Counted from the first letter of the stretch, positions 10,001 through 19,083 are shown. The stretch: 64,000 nucleotides of DNA from Cohnella sp. GbtcB17 (GCF_019091135.1 NZ_JAGXJW010000012.1:95140-159139); one strand, 5' to 3'. Made by a program: numbers and translations. Notes: generated by a model from the letters alone, not told the origin.

Positions 10001-12678
10001 TGGCTTTGCTCGTAGTTCGGGTTCGGCTGCGGCAAGAACTGGGCCGGTACCGTCTCCTGCGTGTTAATCACGACCGGTTCGCTTTGCGGCGTTGCGATGA
10101 CTTCGTTGCCCGCGTTATCCGTCGCTTTAAGGTAAAGCCAGTATTTTCCGTCCTCGGACAGATCTTCGTAAGTGACCTGCGATACGCTTGTGCCCGTCAG
10201 CGCTGCAGGCTTCCACTCGATCGCTTGCGGCTGCGAGCCGTCGAGCACCCATTGATAGTCAACAGTCTTCACGCCGCTGTCGTCATCCTGAACGATCGCT
10301 TTTACCAGACTCGAATCCGCCGAGTTCAATTGAATGTCGGGCGCCTTGTTGTCGAGCGCCAGCACGCCTACCGCATGCACCCAGTTCGAATCGTTGTGCT
10401 TAAAGTCGTCCAGGCTCCACACGCTCGTATCGCCGTATTGACCTACAGCTGCTAGCGCCTTATTGTCCGCGTAGAAGGTTTTATCCGCCTCTGAGCCGGG
10501 AGCTTCCGCTTTCCAGGCTGCATACTGATCCTCGTGAAGACGGACGTATTCCTTCATTTTGTCGTATTGCATCAGCTCGCGCGCCGAATCCCATGTCATA
10601 TCGGCGGTCCATACATGCAGGTACCATTTGCCGCCGGTACCCGCCTGCAAGGCTTCGGGCGGAGGCGCGAGCAGGTTCGTCTTGTTGTTGACGACCTTCA
10701 ATTGCACGTTTTCGTACTTGCCGGGGTACAGATCCTCCGAAGGCTGCTTGGCAGACAACGCGTAACGTTTGAGTGCCGCATAATTATCCGTTGCCGCGTC
10801 CTTGAATGGGTCTTCGCTGCTCTTGCTCCAGAAGTAGTAGGCCAAGCCTACCGAAGGAGAAGCCTCCCCGGTCATATTGGATGGCCGGTAGATCCCCTTG
10901 CTCGGTTTTTCTTTGCCAACTTCCGCCGACAATGGATCAAATTCCGGAATTTTGATAGATGGATCGTTCGCATCGATCGTTACTTTGCCTGTCTTTTTGT
11001 ATACCTGATCGGTCGCTCCGTCATTTTCATAGCGGAAACTGATAATCGGCTGCGTATTGTCGATAGACAGGTTTGCCCAGTCGATCTTGGAGTTGACGAG
11101 CGATTCGTTGCCGTCTACATGTATCCCATCGTAGTCCGCCGGCTGGATAAGCAGGTTGCCTGCGTAGTCCGAGATGACTTCCTTATCGGTTTTGCCGTCT
11201 TTATTCTCGCTAGTTAAGGCAATAACCTTCAGCAACGGAGTTTCCATGGCTTTACCGTCCAAGATCTCGGCGCGGAAAGTCCAGTTTTTCGTATTGACGC
11301 CTTTTACATACTTGGCTTTTAATCCGTTATTGAAGTAAAGGTAGGTATTCGAAATATCCCATCCATTCGGTTGTACTCGCTTGATGATCGCTTCCTCGGT
11401 CATCTGCACCGTGAAGTCAACGACGTCGCCTTTATTTAACGTCACCCCGGTCAATATTTCGGGTTGAATCCCGTTGCCGCTTTTCGTGTACTTCGGACGC
11501 ACGGCGTCCACGATGACTCTGAAGCCCCCGTTTTTGTAATCGAACGGATTTACGTTTTTGCCTTGCAGGTATGGGTCGCTGCTTGAGCTGGCCTTGTTAG
11601 GCAGGACGATTTTGGCAACGTTGCCGGCCGCATCGGCGAACACGGCTTCGTCCAGCTTCTCTTCCATCGTTTGTTCCATTGGCAGCGCGCCGCCGGATCC
11701 TCCTGTCATCAGAGGCTCAAGCGGGAGATTGCCGCTCTCGTGATAACGTACGCCGGTATACCGGAAAGATAGCTTGTCATGGTAGGTCGACAAGTTATCC
11801 TTGCTGTAAGTAATATTTTCGAGGTACTGTCTCTGACCTGCTGCGGGCAAACCTGTGCCCGGCGGATTCACAAATAGGGGATGGCGCAGAAAATGCGCAT
11901 AGTAGGCGGTGTTCAGTCCCGTCGGTTTGACTGGCTCGCTGAAATTGTAGGTCATTGTAATATTTTCGTTTTCTTTTACGTACAGCTCTTTCTGGTTGAT
12001 CGTTTCATTATCGCGCTGCGCGCCGTCTCCGGTAAATGTATAATCGGAGAGGACGGGGCGCTGCTTGTCCTGAAACTTGATATACATGCCGCGCACACCG
12101 GCGGCTTCGCCGTCGTCGTCCCCTTCGCCGTATACATAGATGTCGATTACGGAGTTCGGATTGATGACGGCCGAAGCACTCTTGTTGTACACGTTCCCGC
12201 CGGAAGTATGCGCGGACAGCACAACGTGACCGTCCACCTTGAATTCGATATCCGATACGCGGGTCCACAGGAAGCCGCTGTGGTATCTGAGCACTGCGAA
12301 TCCAAGCAATACCTCGGCATGCCCGCTAAGCGCCAAATCACGGAGCGTAGGATTGTCGGCCACCCTGATCTGGAATCGAACGCTGGCTTCGTTGTCGTCG
12401 ACGCCGGCGAAAACATCGCCGGCTGCCCAGTCGTACCGAGCGTCTTTGTCGGTCTCGGTCTGCCTGAAGCCGGCCGTTTGATTGTTATAAAAGTTCAAGA
12501 AGGCATTGTCCGCATTGTACGACAAATTACCGATCGTCGTTCCTGCTCCGAATTTGACTTCCATGTCCTGACCGGCTGCTTGGGCTTCGTGTGCCAGTTG
12601 ACGCGGCACCAAAGAAACCAGTAAAGAAAAAACGAGTGCGACGATCGTATACTTGCGAATCCTCACCCTGTTAAGCAA
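7045..12678 (-). CDS. Giant secreted protein with repeated Ig-like domains
   Basis: 1877 codons from a TTG at 12678, preceded by GGGGAGGAAG at good spacing. The N-terminus is a classical signal peptide with a basic start, a hydrophobic core and cleavage near AQAAG. The body holds several bacterial Ig-like modules, recognisable by motifs of the type D-x-AGN and DNTAPVI, which recur through the protein and most densely towards the C-terminus. Two acidic low-complexity linkers rich in Glu, Ala, Ser, Pro and Asp lie around residues 925-1000 and 1020-1060. No LPXTG or SLH anchor is visible, so it may be released or held by its neighbour. It sits first in a probable two-gene operon with the giant gene downstream. 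A role in adhesion or cell-surface structure is inferred from the architecture only. Confidence 0.85.
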   Translation of the reverse strand: MLNRVRIRKYTIVALVFSLLVSLVPRQLAHEAQAAGQDMEVKFGAGTTIGNLSYNADNAFLNFYNNQTAGFRQTETDKDARYDWAAGDVFAGVDDNEASVRFQIRVADNPTLRDLALSGHAEVLLGFAVLRYHSGFLWTRVSDIEFKVDGHVVLSAHTSGGNVYNKSASAVINPNSVIDIYVYGEGDDDGEAAGVRGMYIKFQDKQRPVLSDYTFTGDGAQRDNETINQKELYVKENENITMTYNFSEPVKPTGLNTAYYAHFLRHPLFVNPPGTGLPAAGQRQYLENITYSKDNLSTYHDKLSFRYTGVRYHESGNLPLEPLMTGGSGGALPMEQTMEEKLDEAVFADAAGNVAKIVLPNKASSSSDPYLQGKNVNPFDYKNGGFRVIVDAVRPKYTKSGNGIQPEILTGVTLNKGDVVDFTVQMTEEAIIKRVQPNGWDISNTYLYFNNGLKAKYVKGVNTKNWTFRAEILDGKAMETPLLKVIALTSENKDGKTDKEVISDYAGNLLIQPADYDGIHVDGNESLVNSKIDWANLSIDNTQPIISFRYENDGATDQVYKKTGKVTIDANDPSIKIPEFDPLSAEVGKEKPSKGIYRPSNMTGEASPSVGLAYYFWSKSSEDPFKDAATDNYAALKRYALSAKQPSEDLYPGKYENVQLKVVNNKTNLLAPPPEALQAGTGGKWYLHVWTADMTWDSARELMQYDKMKEYVRLHEDQYAAWKAEAPGSEADKTFYADNKALAAVGQYGDTSVWSLDDFKHNDSNWVHAVGVLALDNKAPDIQLNSADSSLVKAIVQDDDSGVKTVDYQWVLDGSQPQAIEWKPAALTGTSVSQVTYEDLSEDGKYWLYLKATDNAGNEVIATPQSEPVVINTQETVPAQFLPQPNPNYEQSHDVVFRIGGVTPDYVGYAFSTSASHPADENAYTAVAPSAEAAKLQAPLSTEDAQEPQQPSEPDASAEEPVTEAPSAPQQPSGDGTPDNGATDNGNTDTNDSADSEPALVASTGNWTLLQLANSYRLVSALEPEAGATGEQGAEAGQTGEEAAGSAEGGSAEGEEAAKDDQLLNAQAAKPTLSYLVPASTLQGSGPQYVHMLVKFEGKTYFYTQAYYFDHTPPVITFSKTGVEYPLASQSVTVNVTEQYSSKGLVSQYLWVKQAEGEETPAPDASAEGWQPLPADGPVSIDGKKLAPGEVAAFRLYVRAVDGAGNSTTAQTEGTFKVSNSSNTDTPAETPASSLIYLYGDEEDGYTAIVKLDLEAEDKAGYEYSISPDDGASWIKWRPYTNFVSVAVPSGSPNELQIQVRYRTPGGKISESAKLDIKDVSLDEQPVYALANLASTGPVNAADGVDLVIDAPLGIKVVLGKNNPASPVRTGNTFHVTENGFYSFDLYDLNNPDHKDTLYAVVKNVDGTAPLATVELSNASLTNQNVVAFLRDESEPIVITNNGGKNSYTFTENGTFTFEFKDAAGNVGTAEAKVNNIFKQTPQVKIVRSYQYGDNGSSIFGTLKDANGNVLFSTGVTLEVQKADNSAGNIFVRSEKSVVTMQENGVASFIVQDEYGNTTVAKEQVDNIVTEPPQTQKVVYEFVDENGQPVDEKQIATIGGKKYAKGKVKVTIEGKTTAPNQVFFGTKPIGEDGVYTNKISGADGKFTYSRTFESNGSTLIAISDALGNANKIPVTVDGLDNTAPVIALKQSAVGIVKNKKDFDPTKDLGGYVVSDNLSKEADIDVKISGLDLSKLGKQKVTYTAKDQVGNTATATQDVVVVKDGGLLIFGNDVLISSTSGETALFDTNAITFKVSGYNLVNVGGQDKTNEAGTFDIYYQPGLYREGQLKSIAQKVTYQQLINGQYKITFPTAGWYTIIVRTQERDREYGTFFVGSVN

Positions 12679-12876
12679 TTTTCTTCCTCCCCGGAATGAT
12701 TACTTTATCTATGATGTCAAATCTGAAAATCCACTTTTCCCCTTACTTTCCTCCTCGAAGATAGATTGGTCGGGGTAAGTCTATCAAATTTTTCTAAACA
12801 TACTCTTAACAAATCGACAAATAAAGCCAGCTTTCTTACATTTCTCTAAGAATTCTCGCTTGGTAATTATTTCATC

Positions 12877-12921
12877 AAAAAAAACGCTAATGGGAAGGAA
12901 AGTCCTTCTCATTAGCGTTTT
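12877..12921 (-). terminator. Rho-independent terminator of the diguanylate cyclase gene
   Basis: On the minus strand, a stem built from AACGCTAATG and CATTAGCGTT, extended inward by AAGGA/TCCTT, is followed by a run of eight T. It lies directly downstream of the GGDEF gene stop. Confidence 0.9.
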
Positions 12922-12927
12922 ATCGAT

Positions 12928-14535
12928 TTAGTCCTCTTGGTAATCCCCCATGTATACCACCGTCCGGTTCCGCCCCTCCTCCTTGGCCCGGTACAGCGCC
13001 AGGTCCGCGCAGTGCACGACCTCGGCCGCGCTCGCGGCGTCCTGCGGATAGACGGCAATTCCGAGCGACAGCGTGACGGGCCTGCCGATCGGCGACTCCT
13101 CCTCCATCAGGCCGATGCGAACGCTTTCGGCAAGCTGAAAGGCGAGCTCCTTGTCTCCGAATGGAAGCAGCAGAACGAACTCTTCGCCGCCGTATCGGCA
13201 CGCATAATCGCTGTCCCGCCTGTCCGCGTTAAGCCGTGCCGCCAGGAAGCGCAGCACCTCGTCCCCTTTGAGATGGCCGATCGTGTCGTTGACGGACTTG
13301 AAGCGGTCCAGGTCCATCAGGATGACGGCGTACGGCATCTGCTGACGCTCCCACGACGCAAGCAGCGAATCGAAAAACCGCCTGTTGTGCAATCCCGTAA
13401 GCGCGTCCGTATGCGCTTCGAGAGAAAGAGCTTCGGTCCGGTCGCCCATCACGCGGAAGGCGTCGATGACCGCACGGTTCAACTCGTTGGCCTCGTAGAT
13501 GAGATGATGCCGCATTCGAAGAACGGGGACATTTTCTCTCTCCGTCTCTCCCTTATTGAGAAGGGAAGCATATACCGCCAGCCGGCGGAGCGGAAAGGCG
13601 AGCCGGTGCGAGACGCCGATCACCAGCAGCGCGAGCAGCAGGATAAAAGGCATGGACACGAGCGCCATGCGGACCACGTTGCCTCTGACGCTTTCCGTCA
13701 CCGTTGCGGTTGGGGTCTGGGAGATAATCCCCCACTGCGTGGACGGTACAATGGCATATCCCGCAAGCATAGGAACACCTTTTGTGTTGACGATCTTCAT
13801 GTGGCCGCCTTTGCCTGCCATAATCTCGGCGACCGCCTGATTCGATGCGACGTTGTCCCCGATCCGGCTCTTGTCCGGATGATAAATGATATTGCCCCGA
13901 TGATCGACGACGTAGTAATAGGAACCGTTCAGATTCGATTCATGCTTGCCGAGAATCTTCTGCAGCACATTGTCTTCATGCAGGTAGATCGTGCCGCAGA
14001 TAAACCCGCGATACGTACCGTCCCTGTTGAAGATCGGCTGGCTGACGAGCACGATCAACCGGTTGGTGACGGCCACGTAAGGCTCGGACACGAGCGGCTT
14101 GCGTTCGGTCAGCGCCTGCTTGGCGGCGGACGACTTCAGTATCTGCCCGACGAGGTCTCCGTTGTCCGGCGATACGGCGGTGACCTTGCCGTTCTCGTCC
14201 GCAAGCGCCAGCGAGTTGAAAAAGGACGTGCTTCCCCTGACGAGATCCAGCCAGGCGCTTGCCTGCGCGCCCCTATTGGCCTCGTTCGCGAAGTGGGCGC
14301 TCGCCGAGTTCAACGACTGCGTCATGGAGTCGAAAATCGTATCGACGGCTACGCTCAGTTCGTTGGCCGTGATCTGGTTCAGCTCAAGCGTATTGGTGGA
14401 CAGCGAATTTTTCTGCGCCTCGAAGCCTACGATCGTGTTCAGCGCTGCTGTCAGTGTGACGGACAGTACGACGACGGCGGTGAAGATCACGGAGAGATGG
14501 ATCCCCTTGCCTCGCCGAAACCTTAATCTATGCAT
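12928..14535 (-). CDS. Membrane diguanylate cyclase with Cache sensor
   Basis: This enzyme makes cyclic di-GMP from two GTP. Residues 12-34 are a first membrane helix, followed by an extracellular Cache-type sensor to about residue 285. A second helix lies near 288-310, then a HAMP-like linker and a GGDEF domain from about 370. The active-site motif is intact as GGEEF (449-453). An RxxD inhibitory site (RDSD, 440-443) sits exactly five residues upstream, so product inhibition is expected. The ATG at 14535 has a GGAGAAC site. The gene stands alone between terminators. An HD-GYP gene 3.4 kb away could provide the opposing activity. The ligand of the Cache domain is unknown. Confidence 0.93.
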   Translation of the reverse strand: MHRLRFRRGKGIHLSVIFTAVVVLSVTLTAALNTIVGFEAQKNSLSTNTLELNQITANELSVAVDTIFDSMTQSLNSASAHFANEANRGAQASAWLDLVRGSTSFFNSLALADENGKVTAVSPDNGDLVGQILKSSAAKQALTERKPLVSEPYVAVTNRLIVLVSQPIFNRDGTYRGFICGTIYLHEDNVLQKILGKHESNLNGSYYYVVDHRGNIIYHPDKSRIGDNVASNQAVAEIMAGKGGHMKIVNTKGVPMLAGYAIVPSTQWGIISQTPTATVTESVRGNVVRMALVSMPFILLLALLVIGVSHRLAFPLRRLAVYASLLNKGETERENVPVLRMRHHLIYEANELNRAVIDAFRVMGDRTEALSLEAHTDALTGLHNRRFFDSLLASWERQQMPYAVILMDLDRFKSVNDTIGHLKGDEVLRFLAARLNADRRDSDYACRYGGEEFVLLLPFGDKELAFQLAESVRIGLMEEESPIGRPVTLSLGIAVYPQDAASAAEVVHCADLALYRAKEEGRNRTVVYMGDYQED

Positions 14536-14644
14536 GGACGTTCTCCAGTCTTTGAAATGGCGGAACGCGTCTATTCAGCAGCTTTCGACAACAATCCAAC
14601 GAACCGTATTCTATCACACATTGCAAGATCAATATAGTTAAAGT

Positions 14645-14690
14645 AAAAACAACCATGGACGGAAGCCGGCGGCTTCCGTCCATGGTTGTT
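14645..14690 (-). terminator. Strong terminator after the oxidoreductase gene
   Basis: A perfect 20 bp inverted repeat with a 3 nt GGC loop. Read on the minus strand it ends in TTTTTA. It terminates the Gfo/Idh/MocA gene and lies upstream of the diguanylate cyclase start. Confidence 0.9.
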
Positions 14691-14734
14691 GCGGTTGTGC
14701 AGAGTGTGCGTTCATGCCGCGCATAAACGGCGTG

Positions 14735-15811
14735 TTAAAGCGACCAGTCCAGCTTGACTTCGCCGCCGCTGCGGGAAGATTCGTAGATTGCGTCGATGAT
14801 CAGGTTGCTGCGCAGCCCGGTCTCGGCCGACGTGATCGGCGTCGCGCCGGTGAGCACGCAGTCGATGAAATGGCGGCTCAGCTTGACGCGTGCGCCTTCG
14901 TCCTCGATCGGAGCGATAAGCGGGATATCGACGGGCTGATCGAAGCGCTCGGTGAGGAATTTGCCTTCGTTGCCCTTCAGGAATGCGCCGCCCTCCGAAC
15001 CCATCAGATGGACGAACGGCGTGCTGTCGGTATCCATATGGACCGCCCAGCTGACCTCGAGCGTCAGCGACGAGCCGTCCTCCATCTTAATGATGGCGGT
15101 CGCCAGGTCCTCGACGTCGTAGATGCCGTTCCAGTCCGGCTTGCCCCAGCTGCCGATGCCCTTCTTGCGCGGGCCGAACTCGGCATACGTCGAGCCGTAT
15201 ACCGACACGGGCTTCGGTTCGCCCATCAGGTAAAAGGCGAGATCGAGCATATGGACGCCGATGTCGATTAGCGGTCCGCCGCCGGATTGGCCGTGCTGCG
15301 TAAACCAGGTGCCCCAGCCCGGGATGCCCTTGCGCCGGTACCAGCCGGTCTTCGCCGTATAGATGCGTCCCAGTTCGCCGCGGTCGATCTGCGATTTGAC
15401 GAGCTGCGGGAGCCACTCCCAGCGCATCTGGTGTGCAACCATGACGGTTTTGCCGCTCTTCTGCTGCGCGCGCACGATATCTTTTGCCGCCGCCGAATCG
15501 AGACCCATCGGCTTCTCGACCAGCACGTGCTTGCCGTGCTCAAGCGCGCTGATCGTGAGCGATGCGTGGCTCTGGTTCGGTACGGCCACGATGACCGCGT
15601 CAATGTCGAGCCGCTCGATGAGCGCCTGCGGCGTCGGCGCGACCGATTCGATGCCGTACTGCTGGGCCCTGGCTTCCGCCAGCGGCAAATACGTATCCGT
15701 AATCGCGACGATCTCGCACAGCTCGGCCAGCTTGCCGAACTCCTGAAGATGAACGTTGCCGATGTTGCCCGCGCCGATCAGACCGATGCGGACTTTATTC
15801 GAATTTCCCAT
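14735..15811 (-). CDS. Gfo/Idh/MocA family NAD(P)-dependent oxidoreductase
   Basis: A soluble dehydrogenase of the glucose-fructose oxidoreductase/inositol dehydrogenase family. The N-terminal Rossmann motif GLIGAGNIGNVH binds the dinucleotide. The EKPMGLD segment carries the family's catalytic lysine, and a C-terminal alpha/beta domain follows. I place the start at the ATG at 15811 because GGAGG lies 5 nt upstream. A longer frame begins at a TTG at 15823 but would contain that ribosome site. About 358 residues is usual for the family. Substrate is not predictable; sugars or inositols are typical. It is monocistronic, ending in a strong terminator. Confidence 0.9.
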   Translation of the reverse strand: MGNSNKVRIGLIGAGNIGNVHLQEFGKLAELCEIVAITDTYLPLAEARAQQYGIESVAPTPQALIERLDIDAVIVAVPNQSHASLTISALEHGKHVLVEKPMGLDSAAAKDIVRAQQKSGKTVMVAHQMRWEWLPQLVKSQIDRGELGRIYTAKTGWYRRKGIPGWGTWFTQHGQSGGGPLIDIGVHMLDLAFYLMGEPKPVSVYGSTYAEFGPRKKGIGSWGKPDWNGIYDVEDLATAIIKMEDGSSLTLEVSWAVHMDTDSTPFVHLMGSEGGAFLKGNEGKFLTERFDQPVDIPLIAPIEDEGARVKLSRHFIDCVLTGATPITSAETGLRSNLIIDAIYESSRSGGEVKLDWSL

Positions 15812-16018
15812 AACAGCCTCCAATGGATTGCTTTATTAAAATTCTCGCGATACCGCTATCATAGCCCAATTCCTCAAGACCGACGATGAGCGATTTAGCT
15901 CAGTTTTTATCCGCGTTAGGCTTCGCCTTGCCGTATCCTATATTTGTTTGCATATTTATAAATAAGTATGTATATTTATTCTTACCGACTTTTACTTTCA
16001 GGGGAGGGAGCGTTCACC

Positions 16019-16771
16019 GTGCGCCATGACATCCGCGTCGTCGAGACCAAAGCGCTGAACGCCTGGCCTGCCTTGCAGCAAACGGCGCATGACGGTTGGC
16101 TGCTCAGGCAATCGAAGGGGTACACGAAGCGCTCCAATTCCGTGCAGCCGCTGCGGACCGATCCCGGCGCCGATCTTCGCGCGATGGTCGGCTATTGCGA
16201 GGATACGTATCATCGCGCGGGCTTGCCGACGATATTCAAGATTACGCCGCTGTGCGAGTCTTGCGGCCTCGACGGCCGCCTGGACGAATACGGCTACGCA
16301 GCGGTCGACCGCTCGCAGTTGCTGGTACGCTCGCTGGACGATATGCAAGCTGCGCCTCCTTTGGAAGATCTCAGCATCGACACCGGCTTCACGGAAGCGT
16401 GGATGTCGGCCGCCGCCGTGCTTTTGTCGCTCAAGCCGGAGCAGCGCGAGACCGCTTCGGCCCTGCTGACGGACAGCCCGCTCCGCAGAGCTTTTTTCCT
16501 CCACCGCTCGGGGTACGATCCCGTAGCGATCGGGATCGGCGTCGTCGACGACGGTTACCTGGGCCTGTTCGATATCGCCACGTCTCCCGCCTATCGAAGC
16601 CGCGGAATCGGCGAGCGTCTCGTCGGGCACATCCTGCGATGGGGGCAGTCGCGAGGCGCTCACACGAGCTACCTTCAGGTCGTGGACGGCAACCTGCCCG
16701 CGCAGCGGCTGTACGCCAAGCTGGGATACGAGAAGCTGTACGACTATTGGTATCGCGTGCGCTGGCCTTAA
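16019..16771 (+). CDS. GNAT family N-acetyltransferase
   Basis: The C-terminal half holds a GNAT fold. The acetyl-CoA binding motif is at YRSRGIGERLVGHIL, followed by LQVVDGNLPAQRLYAKLGY, typical of enzymes that acetylate amino groups. The first ~100 residues are a less conserved N-terminal domain. The frame is open from 15968, but the strong GGGGAGGGAG site lies 8 nt before the GTG at 16019, which is the likelier start (250 residues). The substrate is unknown. It converges on folE, with a shared terminator between them. Confidence 0.85.
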   Translation: MRHDIRVVETKALNAWPALQQTAHDGWLLRQSKGYTKRSNSVQPLRTDPGADLRAMVGYCEDTYHRAGLPTIFKITPLCESCGLDGRLDEYGYAAVDRSQLLVRSLDDMQAAPPLEDLSIDTGFTEAWMSAAAVLLSLKPEQRETASALLTDSPLRRAFFLHRSGYDPVAIGIGVVDDGYLGLFDIATSPAYRSRGIGERLVGHILRWGQSRGAHTSYLQVVDGNLPAQRLYAKLGYEKLYDYWYRVRWP

Positions 16772-16801
16772 CCCGCGCCGGCGCTTGGCGGTTGCAAAGA
16801 A

Positions 16802-16846
16802 GAAGCCGCGTTACCGGCCGCGGACGGCGGCCGGCAACGCGGCTTC
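16802..16846. terminator. Bidirectional terminator between GNAT gene and folE
   Basis: A 19 bp stem (GAAGCCGCGTT...AACGCGGCTTC, one mismatch) with a short loop. It is followed by CTTTATTATT on the plus strand and TTCTTT on the minus strand, fitting its position between convergent genes. Confidence 0.85.
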
Positions 16847-16851
16847 CTTTA

Positions 16852-17445
16852 TTATTCCTTAACCAAAGAGAGAAATTCGGAGCGAAGCGCGGAGCTGCCC
16901 CGGAACTGTCCCCTTACCGCCGAAGTGACGGTCTTGCTCCCGTACTTTTTCACGCCGCGCGCGCACATGCACAGATGCTCGCCCTCGACGACAACCATGA
17001 CGCCGTTCGGCTTCAACACATCGTCTAAAATGTCGGCGATCTGCGAAGTGATGCGCTCCTGCACCTGCAGCCTTCGCGTGACGGCTTCGACGAGCCGAGC
17101 CAGCTTGCTGAGCCCCGCGATCTTGCCGCTCGGGATATAGCCGATATGGGCCTTCCCGAAAAACGGCGCCATATGATGCTCGCACTGGCTGTAATACACG
17201 ATATCCTTCACGATGACGAGCTCCTCGTGCTGCTCGTCGAACGTGACGCCGAGCGCGTCCCGCGGATCGATCGCATAGCCGCCGAAAATCTCTTCGTACA
17301 TGCGCGTGACGCGGGCCGGCGTGTCCAGCAAACCTTCGCGCTCCACGTCTTCGCCGATCAGCTTGAGAATCTCGCGGACATGGTACTCCACCTGTTCGCG
17401 GTTGCGCGTAACGTTCGTATTCAGATAGTCCTTAAGACCGGCCAT
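16852..17445 (-). CDS. folE: GTP cyclohydrolase I
   Basis: Catalyses GTP to 7,8-dihydroneopterin triphosphate, the entry to folate synthesis. It has the zinc and active-site signatures [18 protein letters not shown] and [11 protein letters not shown]. The C-terminus shows the usual TSAVRGQFR. The frame opens at 17484, but the ATG at 17445 (reading MAGLKDYL) has an AAGGG site 6 nt upstream and gives 197 residues, close to the family length. It is not in a visible folate operon. The next gene is a YneF-like membrane protein. Confidence 0.95.
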   Translation of the reverse strand: MAGLKDYLNTNVTRNREQVEYHVREILKLIGEDVEREGLLDTPARVTRMYEEIFGGYAIDPRDALGVTFDEQHEELVIVKDIVYYSQCEHHMAPFFGKAHIGYIPSGKIAGLSKLARLVEAVTRRLQVQERITSQIADILDDVLKPNGVMVVVEGEHLCMCARGVKKYGSKTVTSAVRGQFRGSSALRSEFLSLVKE

Positions 17446-17504
17446 CGTACGCCCTTCTTTCATCCTTAGCGTCGCCGCAGGCATCCCTGCGCGCCGCTTG
17501 TCGA

Positions 17505-17735
17505 TTATCTGCGGGGTTTAGCGTTTTGATTCTGGTTTTTCATCATTTGCTGCGCCTTCTGAAGCTGCTGCTTGTTCATATTGTAACCCATCTGCTTGGC
17601 CATCTTGGCCAGCATGTCCGGATTGTTCTGCATCTTCGTCATCTGGCTGCGCAGATAGAATACGCCGCCGAGGAAGCCCAGCACAAGTCCGACGATCAAC
17701 GTCAGAATCGGGATCAGAATATTCCAAAAGCTCAT
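17505..17735 (-). CDS. YneF-like (UPF0154) small membrane protein
   Basis: A 76-residue protein with one N-terminal transmembrane helix containing glycine pairs ([15 protein letters not shown]). A charged tail rich in Met, Gln and Lys follows, with the [13 protein letters not shown] segment typical of the YneF/UPF0154 family. The function of that family is unknown. The start is the ATG at 17735, 8 nt after GGAGG. An upstream in-frame TTG at 17750 would include the ribosome site. Confidence 0.85.
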   Translation of the reverse strand: MSFWNILIPILTLIVGLVLGFLGGVFYLRSQMTKMQNNPDMLAKMAKQMGYNMNKQQLQKAQQMMKNQNQNAKPRR

Positions 17736-17893
17736 CTGCCATACCTCCAAATTGTACGCATGAATGCGTGTATGCGATCCGCGCGAAAAAGCGGGACAGC
17801 CAGCCTATAATATCATGCGCCCAGCCGGCGAATCAACCCGTTCGCGGGACGCGAGCCGCAACGCGGAGCCTATGCCGTAGGCCACGCGCCAGG

Positions 17894-18913
17894 TCAGTTG
17901 ATGACCGCGTCGATGAACAGCGTCGGCAGCCTCGCCAGATCCAGCTCGCGCGCGGCGGACGACTCGCCCTCCCGCGCGATGACGCGTACGATCGGCCTGC
18001 CGGGCAGCCCTCTGTGCTGCGCCACGACGATGCCGATCAGCCGGTTGGAGAGCCTGACCGAGACGCCGTTCGGGTAGACGGACACGATCTTCAGGAACTC
18101 GATGAGAATCTCGCGGTCGAGCGCCGTGTCTGAGAGCGCGTGGAGCCGCTCGATCGCTTCGTGCGGCTGCAGGGGCGCATGCTCGGACGTGCCGTATACG
18201 AGATTGTCGTACATATTCGCGACGGCGGTGATCTTGGCGTACGCGTGGATCTCCTCGCCGGATATGCCGCGAGGCTGGCCGCTGCCGTCCGGCGCCTCGT
18301 GGTGCTGAAAAGCGACGTGGGCGGTCAGCAGGCTGTATTCTCGCTTCAGCTTAAGCAGCTCGAAGCCCCGCCAGGCGTGGTGCGACCGCCCTTCCTCCGG
18401 CCCCGTCGCCCCCAGCTTGCCGATATCGTGCAGCAACGCCCCCATCGCGAGCTCCTTCAGCTGAAGCATGTTGAATCCCATGTTGACGCCGACCATCGTC
18501 GCCATCATGCAGACGTTCATGCTGTGCATGTACAGGGCGTTGTCCGCAGTGCGAATGTCCGCCAGCTGGACAAGCACGTTCTGATTGCGCAGCACGTCGT
18601 CCATCAATTGATCGACGGACATGCTGATCGCTCTCGCGCTGAATTCTTTGCCGGAGCGCAGCGCATTAAAAGTCGCGGACATTTGCGAGATGACCGCCTG
18701 CTTGGTCTGCTCCGACAGGACATCGTCCACCTGGACTTGCTGCGCGCCGTGTTCCGATATATAGACCATCGGCACCCCGAGCCTGCGGAGCGTGCTGATC
18801 ATGAATACGGTCAGCTGTACGCCCGCCGACAGAAGCACCGTGCCGTTTTCCGAAAAGAGCGTCCTGCCGAGCAGCTGTCCCGGCTCGAGGTTATCGATGT
18901 CAACCAGCTTCAT
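17894..18913 (-). CDS. HD-GYP domain protein with altered GYP motif
   Basis: HD-GYP proteins hydrolyse cyclic di-GMP. Here the N-terminal 90 residues are a DUF3391-like or adaptor segment and the HD domain follows. Metal-binding motifs are present: H130, HD at 162-163 (HDIGKLG), a histidine pair near 178 and HHE at 204-206. The signature loop reads DGSGQP at 209-214, with Gln replacing the usual Tyr of GYP. The protein is soluble, with no membrane helix. The ATG at 18913 follows GGGAGAG. Its likely role is lowering cyclic di-GMP, opposing the diguanylate cyclase 3.4 kb away. Activity with the altered loop is uncertain. Confidence 0.85.
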   Translation of the reverse strand: MKLVDIDNLEPGQLLGRTLFSENGTVLLSAGVQLTVFMISTLRRLGVPMVYISEHGAQQVQVDDVLSEQTKQAVISQMSATFNALRSGKEFSARAISMSVDQLMDDVLRNQNVLVQLADIRTADNALYMHSMNVCMMATMVGVNMGFNMLQLKELAMGALLHDIGKLGATGPEEGRSHHAWRGFELLKLKREYSLLTAHVAFQHHEAPDGSGQPRGISGEEIHAYAKITAVANMYDNLVYGTSEHAPLQPHEAIERLHALSDTALDREILIEFLKIVSVYPNGVSVRLSNRLIGIVVAQHRGLPGRPIVRVIAREGESSAARELDLARLPTLFIDAVIN

Positions 18914-19033
18914 ATCCCATGCTCTCCCGTGGATGCGCCTGACTAATAGGCTGGATTTTCTTCCTATATGAATATATTAGCCGTCGGCCCTCAGGTTTAG
19001 CAAATTAAAGATTCGCCTGCAAAGGCATATTAG

Positions 19034-19066
19034 CAAAAAAAGAGAAAATGCGGGATGCATTTTCTC
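19034..19066 (-). terminator. Terminator of the SLH-protein operon
   Basis: A 10 bp stem (GAGAAAATGC/GCATTTTCTC) with a 5 nt loop, followed by a run of seven T on the minus strand, just past the SLH gene stop. Confidence 0.9.
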
Positions 19067-19083
19067 CGGATAAACGATTGGAT

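Noticed and set aside
12937..14526. 529-codon plus-strand frame
   Set aside because: Mirror of the diguanylate cyclase gene, which has full GGEEF and I-site motifs on the minus strand.
16096..17028. 310-codon plus-strand frame across the GNAT gene and folE
   Set aside because: It crosses a terminator and two real genes and its translation is Arg-rich noise.
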